From the NCBI RefSeq assembly GCF_029227915.1, contig NC_079875.1, forward strand, positions 25,988,001 to 26,052,000: DNA of 64,000 nt. The letters are read 5' to 3'. How positions within the stretch are numbered: position 1 is the first letter of the stretch; the number at the start of each line of letters is the position of its first letter. This stretch comes from Hydractinia symbiolongicarpus (taxonomy: Eukaryota > Cnidaria > Hydrozoa > Anthoathecata > Hydractiniidae). The notes under the pieces were generated by a model, which worked only from the letters and a program-made list of their open reading frames with translations, did no database searches and was not told the DNA's origin. The position numbers were made by a program, and so were the translations under genes. Shown here in pieces: positions 43,594 to 54,145 of the stretch.

Positions 43594-44067
43594 TCATTGC
43601 AAACTTTGAAGATCGAATATTAAGGGCAAGAGCGGCGTTTTGATAGAAAGATGCAAAAGAAAATATTCAGGTTTATCCAGAACCTGTATCAATATAATGC
43701 ATGCCCCTAACCATCCACGATACCCCTCGTTAGAGAAATATATTCGATAACGTAATGATTTAAGTCGATATGATGCCATTTTTAGTTCTTGGTGAATCCT
43801 TGTTAACATGTTTTTCGAAACTACATCTATCACAAAGGAGTCAATATGGCTTGTGTTAGTACTATCGTAATTTTTGCCGACCATTGCATTCAAGTATTTA
43901 GGGAGTTCGGCTCGAGCCAGTTCTTGAAAAGTATCCACTTTGGCATTTATTCGTATTTTTGGATCAGAAACATTCTTCTGCTGCTCCGTCCTGTTGGTGT
44001 TAATGTTCACCTTTAATTTTGTAATTGTTGCATCCAGCAAGTCTGTCATTTCGCTAAAAGTATTCAA
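43594..44067 (-). pseudogene. DIRS 2 gag-like protein
   Basis: The 157-codon frame starts with MNTFSEMTDLLDATITKLKV and contains TFQELARAELPKYLNAMVG and VSKNMLTRIHQELKM. The placement just upstream of the RT makes it the Gag analogue. No zinc knuckle is visible in the remaining part. The last 30 residues (after YFSNEGYRGWLG) look out of frame. Confidence 0.5.
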
Positions 44068-44259
44068 TTCAAAGTCATTTGAATATTTCCAACTAGCTAG
44101 GTTCTAGGCTGCTTACGCAAACCTTTTTGTTATTATTTAAAGCGACTGTCATTAAAAATAGCTCTGTATGACATGTGTATATTAAATTGTTGCAACGACT
44201 AATGTAACTTACTTTGGCATATTCACTTTTGCAATAGTTATACAATTGCTCTTGTTCCA

Positions 44260-44469
44260 TTGATTAAAATCTTTAATTGTTTGCGCAACCTGCAGCACCC
44301 CAACACCACTGTCCAGCGCATCACCGCTGTTGGTCATATAACTCAACTTGTTTCTGAAAAAGTTAAAATGCAACTGTTGGAGTTTGGAAGGTATGGATTA
44401 ATCATGTCATCATCGCAATCACAATCTCAATCACAATCATCAATGGGGAAAAGAAAAGAAAAAACTTAG
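44260..44469 (+). CDS. weak exon candidate with a Ser-Gln repeat
   Basis: The open frame reads HPNTTVQRITAVGHITQLVS and then MSSSQSQSQSQSS with a basic end. The first half has a more balanced base composition than its surroundings, and the second half is a CAATCA microsatellite. There is no ATG at the start and no splice site I trust. It may be the tail of an unidentified gene or chance. Confidence 0.2.
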   Translation: MIKIFNCLRNLQHPNTTVQRITAVGHITQLVSEKVKMQLLEFGRYGLIMSSSQSQSQSQSSMGKRKEKT

Positions 44470-44691
44470 TTGTTCCTTGACCCAGTTACTGTCAGCGGAG
44501 CCTCTGATCCTTCTGAAAATTTTTGAAATCAAGCAGGTTTATTATCACTAAAAAAGGAAGGGGAAAGGGGGGAAGGGAGTATATTTCTACTATACTATCA
44601 CTTTTTACTACTTATTACCAACTATTTTATTATAACCTTACTATTTTAGAATTATTATACTAAACAAATACCACATTTTAGACATAACTTA

Positions 44692-45396
44692 ATGCAGGTT
44701 TCCATACAACTGCATTTTGCGCCCAGTCGTAAAAAGCGCCGTGACTTTTGATCTACGCATGCGTATTATCAGAATAATGCCGCTGACCTTCCGCCCTTGC
44801 ATGCGCTGGTGCGATTTAAAAAAAGTTGAACAGGCTCTACTTTTTGCGAGCTACATTTTGCAGTCAATCAGATGGTAGCAATCTACATGAATTACGAAAG
44901 AATTTGTAATTAGATCATTTCAATATGGCTAGCAACATCTCGTTTCTGTGTTAAATTTTTGTCAAAGCCAAATGAATGTAGAGAATCAGAATATATGTCA
45001 ATCAAGTGAAGTAGATGAAAAACAAAATAACATTAATGAGTCTGTGGAGGCACAAAGAAACAACATTGTAAACAAACTTAAAAAGACTACTCGTGATCTG
45101 ACGACATTAAATCCATAAGCAAAACGTTTTATAGTCCTTTGATTCTTCTTTCTATGGAAAGTCGTCTTATCCACATGTTTTTCTTACGTATTTTGTTGTT
45201 TTTTTCTACGCCATAAAAATATTGCTAGGACTACTCTCAAATTTTGCAGCAACAAATATCGTCTGTTTACATCAGCCATGTTTTACAAAAAACACGTGAG
45301 CAAAAATCGCTAAATGGAAAAGGTTCGGTATATGTGATAAAAGTCGCTGCGCATTTTACGACTGGGCGCAAAATATAGCTGTATGGAAACTGGCCT
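44692..45396. mobile_element. internally deleted Harbinger element with TTA target duplication
   Basis: Terminal inverted repeats of about 48 bp (ATGCAGGTTTCCATAC at the left; the complement, with six differences, ends at 45396) are flanked by TTA on both sides (44689-44691 and 45397-45399). Inside are stumps of both Harbinger genes: a plus-strand MNVENQNICQSSEVDE...NN.VNKLKK frame at about 44971 and, on the minus strand, MADVNRRYLLLQN near 45290, comparable to MAAVNRRYV in the element at 2.2-5.5 kb. The two elements therefore belong to related families and this one is a non-autonomous derivative. Confidence 0.82.
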
Positions 45397-45554
45397 TTAG
45401 ACGTGACTTGAATTGTTTAAGAAAACTTATGTGTGCCTGAGAAAAATAGAAAAATGTATAGATGAGGTAGATGGTACAAACTCTTTGTGTATGTGTAACA
45501 AAGCTAAGCCACTCAACTTATCACACACCATTTTGTTGCGATTATCAATGCGTG

Positions 45555-45667
45555 AAATATGTTGAAATGTTGAGAAACGGAAATCCGAATACGTTTCACG
45601 AATACGGACAAATATCATAAAATACGGAAAGATTTGTATACGGGCATATATTTCCTCGTATTTTCTT
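45555..45667. repeat. direct repeat flanking the Penelope element, left
   Basis: A stretch with GAATACGTTTCACGAATACG, AAATATCATAAAATACGG and GCATATATTTCC.CGTATTTTC matches 47876-47987 in the same orientation at roughly 80-85 per cent by eye. Confidence 0.8.
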
Positions 45668-46117
45668 GTGGGAAAAATACTATAGTTTTATATTCTCCGT
45701 ACTTTTATAGTTCCAAAACTTTGTAGCAACACAAGATTGCAAAGTATTTTCATAAAAATTACGACACGTTTTATTTTTAACATGTTTCGACTTTACCAAA
45801 GTCGTCTTCAGAATATTATACAAAAGTTGATACATACACTCTTTATACAAAATTTTTTTTTCGAAAGTTATATAAATATTTCCCAAAAGTACAATTTTAT
45901 ATGAATTATACACAAGCTAATCCATATTGACAAAATAATATTAGATAAACTAACAAAAGTTAGTTAAATAAAATTTTATATACACAATTTGTTTAAGACA
46001 ATTAAATATTTCCCAAAAGTACAATTTTTTAATTTAATTAAATGAATTTACACATGCTAAATCAATATCTAAGTAACAAAAACGATATTGAACAAGCGGC
46101 TAATACAAAACATAAAA

Positions 46118-46510
46118 TTAAACAGATAAATTGATAATGCAATGCTTAACTTGTTTATTGAGGTGTGGTTTCAACCAAGAAATATGCATACCCTCTTTGA
46201 GTTTCCTCTGCCAATCAGTGTCTGCATAATCCAAAATAGAAAAACAATTTTCGTTACATAGTAATTTACAGTTAAGATTTGACTGCATATGCTTGAATAT
46301 TTGTGAGTTTTTATCAGTTTTCAAATGTTCTTTAACTCTACTAGAAATGTGCCTGGTGGTTTCACCCACATAGCTAGCATTACAACTAGCACAAACAAAT
46401 TTATACACAAGTCCAGATTTAAAAGATTCAACTCTGTCCTTGCAAGAAAAATAATCTTTAATTTTACACGACTTAAAAACGAGGCACACATTGATTATTT
46501 TGTTCAATAA
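46118..46510 (-). pseudogene. Penelope GIY-YIG endonuclease, inverted 5' copy
   Basis: On the minus strand CLVFKSCKIKDYFSCKDRV leads into GLVYKFVCASCNASYVGETT, RHISSRVKEHLKTDKNSQIF, and an end at KQVKHCIINLSV. It differs from the plus-strand copy at only a few residues (Y(V/M)GET, KP(H/D)LN, and one codon at RV(P)ESF). There is no RT attached to this copy: it starts at the junction. Confidence 0.85.
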
Positions 46511-47183
46511 TGAAATGTATGAACAGGTCGATGGTGTTGCCATGGGCTCGCCGCTGGCACCTATTTTAGCGAATCTTTTCATGGGCGTTAAAGAAAAGGA
46601 ATGGATAAAAAATTACTCGGGCTGTGGCCCAACATACTACCGTAGATATGTGGATGACATCTTTGCTTTATTTAACGATGAAAGTAAAGCGTTGGCCTTT
46701 TTTGAATACTTGAATCAGAGACACCCTAATATAAAATTTACCTTAGAAAAACAAGTTGATGGTAAACTTCCTTTTCTTGACATTTTAATTGAGAACACCA
46801 GTGACAAATTTTATACTTCTGTGTTCCATAAGTCAACCTATACTGGCCTTTTAACTAATTATTTTAGTTTCACTCCCAAAATCTATAAAATTGGTCTCAT
46901 TAAAACACTAATTGACAGGACTTTCAAAATTAACAACAATTGGAAACACTTTGACATTAATATTAAGGCTCTGACTGAAATTTTGAGAAAAAACTTTTTT
47001 CCTACAAAACTGGTAAACCGCCATATTTCAAATTACCTTGATAAGAATTTTTCTACAGCTGTCAGTACAGAGACAACTAATGTTTTAGAAAAGAGGTATT
47101 TTAAATTGCCTTTTATTGGCAAGTACTCTAATACTGCCAAAGAAAAAAAAAGATTATTTTTCTTGCAAGGACAGAGTTCCTGA
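46491..47183 (+). pseudogene. Penelope reverse transcriptase, 5'-truncated
   Basis: The frame enters at YEQVDGVAMGSPLAPILANL, the conserved RT block before the catalytic site, then YYRRYVDDIFALF (YVDD box), KFTLEKQVDGKLPFLDILI and FHKSTYTGLLTNYFSF, all typical of Penelope. The N-terminal fingers and first catalytic aspartate are missing at the junction. The frame ends in an A9 run near 47150, where a one-base shift separates it from the endonuclease. Confidence 0.88.
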
Positions 47184-47493
47184 ATCTTTTAAATCTGGAC
47201 TTGTGTATAAATTTGTTTGTGCTAGTTGTAATGCTAGCTATATGGGTGAAACCACCAGGCACATTTCTAGTAGAGTTAAAGAACATTTGAAAACTGATAA
47301 AAACTCACAAATATTCAAGCATATGCAGTCAAATCTTAACTGTAAATTACTATGTAACGAAAATTGTTTTTCTATTTTGGATTATGCAGACACTGATTGG
47401 CAGAGGAAACTCAAAGAGGGTATGCATATTTCTTGGTTGAAACCAGACCTCAATAAACAAGTTAAGCATTGCATCATCAATTTATCCGTTTAA
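47116..47493 (+). pseudogene. Penelope GIY-YIG endonuclease, 3' copy
   Basis: DYFSCKDRVPESFKSGLVYK, then CASCNASYMGETTRHISSRV, and the tail WLKPDLNKQVKHCIINLSV. In this family the endonuclease nicks the target for target-primed reverse transcription. The domain is complete apart from the frameshift that disconnects it from the RT. Confidence 0.87.
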
Positions 47494-47875
47494 TTTTATG
47501 TTTTGTATTAGCCGCTTGTTCAATATCGTTTTTGTTACTTAGATATTGATTTAGCATGTGTAAATTCATTTAATTAAATTAAAAAATTGTACTTTTGGGA
47601 AATATTTAATTGTCTTAAACAAATTGTGTATATAAAATTTTATTTAACTAACTTTTGTTAGTTTATCTAATATTATTTTGTCAATATGGATTAGCTTGTG
47701 TATAATTCATATAAAATTGTACTTTTGGGAAATATTTATATAACTTTCGAAAAAAAATTTTTGTATAAAGAGTGTATGTATCAACTTTTGTATAATATTC
47801 TGAAGATGACTTTGGTAAAGTCGAAACATGTTAAAAATAAAACGTGTCGTAATTTTTATGAAAATACTTTTATAG

Positions 47876-47987
47876 TTGAAATGCGGAGAAACGGAATCCA
47901 GAATACGTTTCATAAATTCGGATAAATATCATAAAATACGGTAAAAATGTGTATACGAGCATATATTTCCACGTATTTTCTCGTATA
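47876..47987. repeat. direct repeat flanking the Penelope element, right
   Basis: Right partner of 45555-45667. Because the pair lies in direct orientation outside an inverted-repeat element, it is either an unusually long duplicated target or a pre-existing local repeat into which the element inserted. Confidence 0.8.
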
Positions 47988-48520
47988 ATGTGCGTTCAAT
48001 GATTTGATGTGCGTTAAAAGATTCGCGGAAAAAACAGAAAATATTGTGGGCTGCGCCTACTCAAATGTTTTGTTTTACTTCCTCGAATAAAGAAAAATAA
48101 CGTGCAAGAGAATATACTTTTGCGAATGAGACCCTGATTTCAGCAAAAACGTGATGTTTTTAGCATTTACATATTATGCTAGCAGAATCGCATCCCCTCT
48201 TCTCAAAATGTTTTGTATTATTTGCTAAATGAGATTTGGTCAGAATGGAATGAACAAGAAGCCACACAACAGTTAAATTTTATCATGCAAGAATAAAAAC
48301 AAATTTAAAAAATGCATACGAAAATATAATCAAGAAAAATGGAGCGTGGTGGCAATGGAATGACATTATTCACAGTGTCTGATCGTTTAATATTTTCAAT
48401 TCGCACAAGAACTATCTCTTCTTTATAACAAACAAATCTTTTATGGACTACTTTAGCTGGGATAAAGCATTTTGGTGAATAAGGCTCGAATTCTGTTGAC
48501 CATAACTTTATTGAATAACT

Positions 48521-50345
48521 TCATAAAATCAAATGTTTTACAATTTTTTCTTCCACAATTGCGTCTTTTTGTATCACTTGTACTTCATAAATTCCATTAA
48601 CAACAGCAGGTCTTTCCATATTGGTGTCGAATACAAATGTATGAGTTGAGTAACGAGCATCTGTATTTGTTTCTAACGATTCTTCATTTTCCATGCTGAT
48701 GTTACAATTGGTAACAAGTTTCCGCATGACTTAAATGGCTAGATCATTGTTGTTGGTGTGATACATCCCCATAACCTCATTAAACCGCTCAAAACTGAAA
48801 CACCAGAACCGATAAACTGAACCAAATTCTGTGATGCACTGTCTTAAATGTAAAATTATTTGCATATTAGGGACGCAGGCGTCCTTGCCGTACCTGCACA
48901 CAAACTGATCGCCAAACATCTTCAACAGACCTTTTCAACTCCAACCAATGTCACAGCTCTCTTGCAGAGTAAAGTACAGCCATAAACAAGCTGTGACCAG
49001 ATGTTCAAATCACGTTGGTTAATTACGCCTTGCAAACAATACATTGAGTACACTAAGGTCCAATGCTTCAATTTATCTGCTTTCATTCGTTTATAGGTAT
49101 CAGAAATGCAGTTTGCGATCCTACCCACATCAGAGGGCACTATCATTCTCTTCATTCGTTTATCAATTTCTTCAAGTTGGTGATCAGAAATGAAATCATT
49201 TTCAACCCAAAATAAAAAAGTGTGCTTGGCTACACCAAGCATTAAATTGTGCATAAGATATATGACATGCATTAAAATGGAGTCAAAGTAGTCCAATCTA
49301 AAAAGCTCGCTATACGTAGCACCAAATTCTTTTTTCAATTTTTGATTGCTTATCTCTAGTTGAGCACAATAGCCACCTTTCTCCTGTTTTGTTATGGTCA
49401 TCTTTATTTCTAGGTACCCATGTGTCAGTTTCATAGCCAGAACAATCAGGTCTGTTGTCATTGTTTTGCGAAAAGGTTTTTGTACATTTACTGCAACCTA
49501 AAAAAATCCAATGGTATGCAATCAATGACCAGTTTTCAGACATAATGACAAGTCCCATTTTAAAAAATAATTTTTTGAGGAAACAAAAAAAAAATTATGA
49601 GGAAACAACATTAGCATTTTAAAATTCTTGCAAATTCAATGTCCTTTAAAACTTATTTTAACCCCTTCAGAAATTTTTAAATTCATGAAACCTCTTTCCA
49701 AAATATAATAAAAGTAATTATTCAAAAATACCTTGTGTTGCATTATGACTCATAAATCCACCACATTTTCGAGTAGCAGGAACATCACTTGATGTACACA
49801 ACAATGCTATTTTGTAAAAAGCACTGGAATTTTTTCTTCGATAATTACGCCTGACCATAAACTAAAAAAAGTTGCTGATAGTGAAGCTAGGCTCTTTAGG
49901 AGCAGGAATTATTCCCAAAATAATCGTATTTTCCCATTTGAATCTTACATCACGAGGTAAGTTTATCAGCACACTCTTAAAGGATATTCCTTATTATTGA
50001 AGGGGTTAAAGAAATCAACGTTCATCATTAAACCTAGATTTCTTTTATCTTTAAAAAACAGCTCACCATACTCATCACAAAACTGTTTTTATATATATAT
50101 CTCCATCACAAATATCTGCCATGAATTCTGTATCAGAAATTACAGGACCTTTGTGCAGCATTTCACTAAATCCAGGTCGTTTCAAAAGCTCTTGAACGGA
50201 CACTTTGATGCGACGAGCACAATACAGTTTTTTATGTTTTACTTCCATCATACGAAAGGACAGTTTTCATCAATACTGTACTGCAAGACTCCCGTAACCG
50301 CTTTTGTGGATGAGTGGGAAAAGGAACATAGCTGCATTTTTTGGA
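48521..50345 (-). pseudogene. CACTA (En/Spm-like) Tnp2 transposase, decayed
   Basis: Minus strand, in order: YCARRIKVSVQELLKRPGFS near 50240-50150; LMMNVDFFNPFNNKEYPL near 50010; an exon at 49860-49738 with ALLCTSSDVPATRKCGGFMS; after a GTATTT donor and TTTTTTAG acceptor, GCSKCTKTFS...PDCSGYETD.WVPR; then FGATYSELFRLDYFDSIL, HNLMLGVAKHTFLFWV, DVGRIANCISDTYKRMKADK, and FGSVYRFWCFSFERFNEVMG (DUF4218-like). These are the successive blocks of Tnp2. The residue before MHN, normally part of VDPMHN, is YL here, so a conserved aspartate is lost. Shifts occur near 49330 and 48925. Confidence 0.78.
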
Positions 50346-50753
50346 TATCTTTTTACCTAAAAAAAATTATAAAAACTTACAAAAGGTGAAAAATATATAG
50401 CGCATTTGTTCTTATGGCCTTAGGGAATATTTTGCGTAAAGAAATAGGAATGAGAGGATTGTTTTCAAGACCACAAAGTATATCATAAAGTAAAAACAAA
50501 ATCTAATACCAAGTAAAATACATTATGTTTTACATATCGTCCATTAGAATTTCCAATGTTTTTGTGATCCAGTATTTGTTTTAAAAAATGCACAACTATA
50601 CTGTGTCTTTAAGTTATGTTAAGAAAAAAAATAAAAAATAATTATTTGAGGAAACACTGTCAGTGTGCAAGAACCTATCAAAACATCAATCAGCCTTCCC
50701 AATTCACGTCAGCACTCTTTAATTGTATAGGTGAATGACGAAGTGTAATCTTA

Positions 50754-50785
50754 AAATATGTCAGCAAATTTTTGCTGACATATTT
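50754..50785. repeat. 15-bp perfect hairpin
   Basis: AAATATGTCAGCAAA (50754-50768) and its exact complement (50771-50785) are separated by two bases. The hairpin lies upstream of the CACTA remnant and downstream of the LINE tail. It could be a foldback end of a small element. Confidence 0.9.
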
Positions 50786-51390
50786 CTTCTTTACTTGGAT
50801 GTAACTTGAATTTACATAACAATTTTCAGTTACAGTTTTTTTGCTGATGTAATTTAAATTAGAAAAGCTGTCAATGCAAATGAATGATTTTCAAAAGAGA
50901 AAACTTACCACCACTATATGTTATTGCATCCTCATAACTGCATGTGAATCACACTATGGACATACTATATATTTGTCAATGTTCTCTCTGTTGATACCAC
51001 ACACTTTTCTTTTTTTTTTTATTTTTTTATTTCACATTATTTATTGTCGAAAATACAATAAAAATAGTCATATTTAAAAAAAACTGACTAATTAAAATCG
51101 ACTTCATGTAACTAACAAATATAAATTAAAAATAATAAATAAACTAAAAAGAATTTAACCTCAAAAGGTGATCTTATTTCTATATGTATCCTAAATTGTG
51201 AATATACAATCTACAAAGACGACACTGACAAGTTAAGCCTTTCCATTTTTTTAGACAACTTACAAACGTTGAAATGCATGGCGCTTCTTGAATAGATTTT
51301 GGTAGAGTTGCCCATAGCTGCGGTCCTCTGAAGGTTACAGTTTCCAAGCCATAGTTTACAGTTTGTGCTCTCCCTCGAAAAAACTCTGAA

Positions 51391-52813
51391 TTAATACGAT
51401 TCGAGTATTAACCTATTTTTGTTAAGAATAAATACTTCGGACATAATATCAGGATTGGTATTATTTTTGACTTTATATAATTCCTTTAATAAAATAATCA
51501 AATTACGGTGATGTACACTAACAGTTCCAGTTTTATCCAATAGGTCTTGAAATGAAGAGCTATAATCATTAGTTATTACACGAAGGGCTCTACTATGGAT
51601 TCTATTAATGGAATTGTTAGTAGTACGGTTACAAAACATCCAAAGTAAAGGACAGTAACCAAACTGAGATAAAATAAAAGAATTTAATATGAGATATAAT
51701 TTTTGTTGATCCATATACGGTGATAATCTAACAAGAGCATTTAATTTATTGCTTGCTTTTTTGCACAAATCTTTAACGTGTTTGCTAAAAGTCAACATAT
51801 TATCTATTGTAATACCAAGAAGTTTTTCCTCCGAAGAGCATTGCACAGCTGTTCCATTGATATTAACTTGTAGAAAACATTGTGTGTTGCTACCGAAAAA
51901 CATAAAATGACACTTCCTTTCATTCAGTTGTAAGCAAGTTTAACCTAAACCATGTTGAGACAGTTCTCATCTCATTTTCAAGCTCGTACAAAATATTTTC
52001 CTCAGAGTTTCCTATAACATAAATCGTGTTATCGTCAGCATAATTGCATATATCGCTGGTGACAAAAGATAAAAAATCATTCAAAAAGATGTTGAAAAGG
52101 AGAGGTCCTAGCACAGATCCTTGAGGGACACCGAAAGTCATTTCAAGCCATTCGCTAAAAGAGTTTGCCAGTCTGATACGTTGCTTCCTATTTTTCAGAT
52201 AGCTAGCCACAAGTTTTAAAGCCGAAAAACTTAAACCATAGGCATATAACTTCGCTATGAGAAGATCATGGCTAATACAGTCAAAGGCTTTTGATAGATT
52301 CATAAAGATAGCTCCAACTTTTTGTTTGGCATCTAATGCTCCTCGCACTTTCGAGAACATACGCAAGAGAGATTGTTGAGTACTAAAGCCCTTTCGGAAA
52401 CCACATAAATACGGAGATAGTTTATCACAGAAAAAACCCATAAGTTGTTTATATAGAAGCTTTTCAAATATTTTAGAGACCACAGGCAAAATACTTATAG
52501 GTCGAAAATTTTCTTTAGCTGATGGATCGCGTTTTTTAAAAATTGGACAGACTTCGGCACATTTTAACTCATTTGGAAATTCAGAATCCTTAATAACGGT
52601 GTTGTTAAATATGCTAACGAGACTTTGATAATATAAACTATAATAATCTTTCAAAATTCTACTCGGAATATCACCAGCAACATTTGATTTGGATTCATCT
52701 AATTTCTTCATTTCTTCCCACATTTCACTTCCCGTTGTTGGACTAAATTCGAATCTCGCAATATGGTTATATCTCTCATTGATTTTTTGGATACTCGGAT
52801 GTAATTCGTATTT
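51391..52813 (-). pseudogene. CR1-like ORF2, reverse transcriptase part
   Basis: In frame with the endonuclease across the TAA at 52814: KSNVAGDIPSRILKDYY, CPIFKKRDPSAKENFRPISI, LCGFRKGFSTQQSLLRMF, VGAIFMNLSKAFDCISHDLL, VPQGSVLGPLLFNIFLNDF and NYADDNTIYV (YADD box). The block that normally reads MDLSKAFD here has MNLSKAFD, so its first conserved aspartate is Asn. After TTE at 51920 a one-base shift leads to FFGSNTQCFLQVN, LLGITIDNMLTFSKHVKDLC and FGYCPLLWMFCNR (51903-51391), the standard end of the protein. Confidence 0.88.
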
Positions 52814-54124
52814 TTAAATAGCATTCAGAACGTAATCATGTGAATCTGTTGAAACATCAGGCCATCGATATAACTTCAATGAACTGACAACCTTTTGAAA
52901 ATAAGAGTTGAAGATATTTGCTATGTCTTCATCACTCGAGATAATACACTCATTTTCGATAAGAATGATTTTCTTTTGGTTTGATGAATCATCACTGACA
53001 AATGGCTTCACAGTACGCCAAAAACATTTGTTATCTGTTATCTTCTTAGTATTAAGGTTTGAATAGTAAGTAAATTTGGCCTTTCTCGACAGCTTGATAC
53101 AAAGATTTCGTTGTAATTTATACTGCTTGATGTTTTCAGCTGAAGGAGATGATATCGATTTATTGCGTAGTCTGGAACGCAGCATGATAGCCTTTCGCAA
53201 ATTCTTGTTCATAAATGGTTTATTATTCGATCGCAAGATTTTCTTTTTAAGTGGCATATGATTATCTAATATATTTTTGAAAGTGTTATTAAATTGTTCA
53301 TACGTGGTTATATTTTGCATCCTGTTGGTCAATTCTGATATAAATATCTCTTTATTAAAATGAGAGTAGTCACGATAATTCACAACTTTCGGTGGAGCTT
53401 TTACATAAGTAGTTTTCATAACAGTTAGCACCATTCTGTGAAAATCTGAAAGACCAGTTTCGATAGTACTTGTGTGTTTAAACGTCCTTCCAATATTAGT
53501 TAAAATCAGATCAATACATGAGGGATTTGATGCTGATTTAAGACATGTTTTTTCTTTTATTAGATTAGACAAATCGAAGGCACTCATAAACTCTGACATT
53601 TCATCACTATCTGGCTCCAGGTTAAAATCGCCCATTACGATAATGTTTGAGTAATGTCTCATGTGAAAATTAAGTGCATTCGTGATATTTGAGAGGAAAA
53701 AGTGTGTGCATTGTGACGGTGGACGATAAGTGTACAGCAATAGGTACTTCTTCTTCCTTAGGTTTATCTCCAACGTAATCAGTTCTATTCCATTCTGTAC
53801 CTTGAATGAAGTCAGTTCTTTAGTAAGAAGATTTTCATTTGCAAAGATCATCGAACCTCCACCATTTTTTTCCCGGTCACGGCGAAAGGGGAGCTTGAAT
53901 CCAGGCATGTCAAATTGACCTACCGGGAAAGATGAATCTACTTTTGTTTCACATATGCAGAGAATATCGATGTTGTTTTCCACAAACTCTTTCAGGAAGT
54001 CAAATTTATTTCGTATTGAGTTGATATTCACGTGGGCAATAATAACATTCTTAGGATTTTTTATCCGTAAATTTCTCAAAGAAGGTAAAGTATTGGAAAG
54101 GTTTTGACTGTCATTCACATTCAT
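52814..54124 (-). pseudogene. CR1-like ORF2, APE endonuclease part
   Basis: The frame starts at ATG 54122-54124, 21 bases after the ORF1 stop. NVIIAHVNINSIRNKFDFLK and CICETKVDSSFP are the first catalytic blocks (Asn, Glu). SNIIVMGDFNLEPDSDEMSE has the GDFN motif, PSCIDLILTN and TGLSDFHRMVLT the D/SDH motifs, so all active-site blocks are present. A linker with KLSRKAKFTYYSNLNTKKIT follows. It stops at TAA 52814-52816, but the same frame continues into the RT domain, so this is a single nonsense change inside one long ORF2. Confidence 0.88.
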
Positions 54125-54145
54125 GTCATCGTTGTAGACTACATT

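Larger units (their letters stand above)
40994..44067 (-). mobile_element. DIRS-type tyrosine-recombinase retroelement 2 (decayed)
   Basis: A second, clearly different DIRS-group element in the same orientation as the one at 35.6-39.2 kb. Order on the minus strand: gag-like protein (44067-43594), reverse transcriptase and RNase H (43450-42048), tyrosine recombinase (41784-40994). It is even richer in AT than its neighbour and its frames are broken at several points. Confidence 0.78.
45690..47870. mobile_element. Penelope-like retroelement with head-to-head inverted copy
   Basis: The right half (46491-47870, plus) has a truncated reverse transcriptase followed by a GIY-YIG endonuclease and an AT-rich tail. 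The left half (45690-46500, minus) is an inverted copy of the GIY-YIG domain plus tail, nearly identical to the right one. RT joined to GIY-YIG is diagnostic of Penelope-like elements, and inverted partial copies at the 5' end are a known product of their transposition. The central junction lies near 46490-46500. Confidence 0.88.

Noticed and set aside
49997-50389. Plus-strand frame of 130 codons
   Set aside because: The opposite strand carries Tnp2 transposase motifs through the same interval, so this is a shadow.
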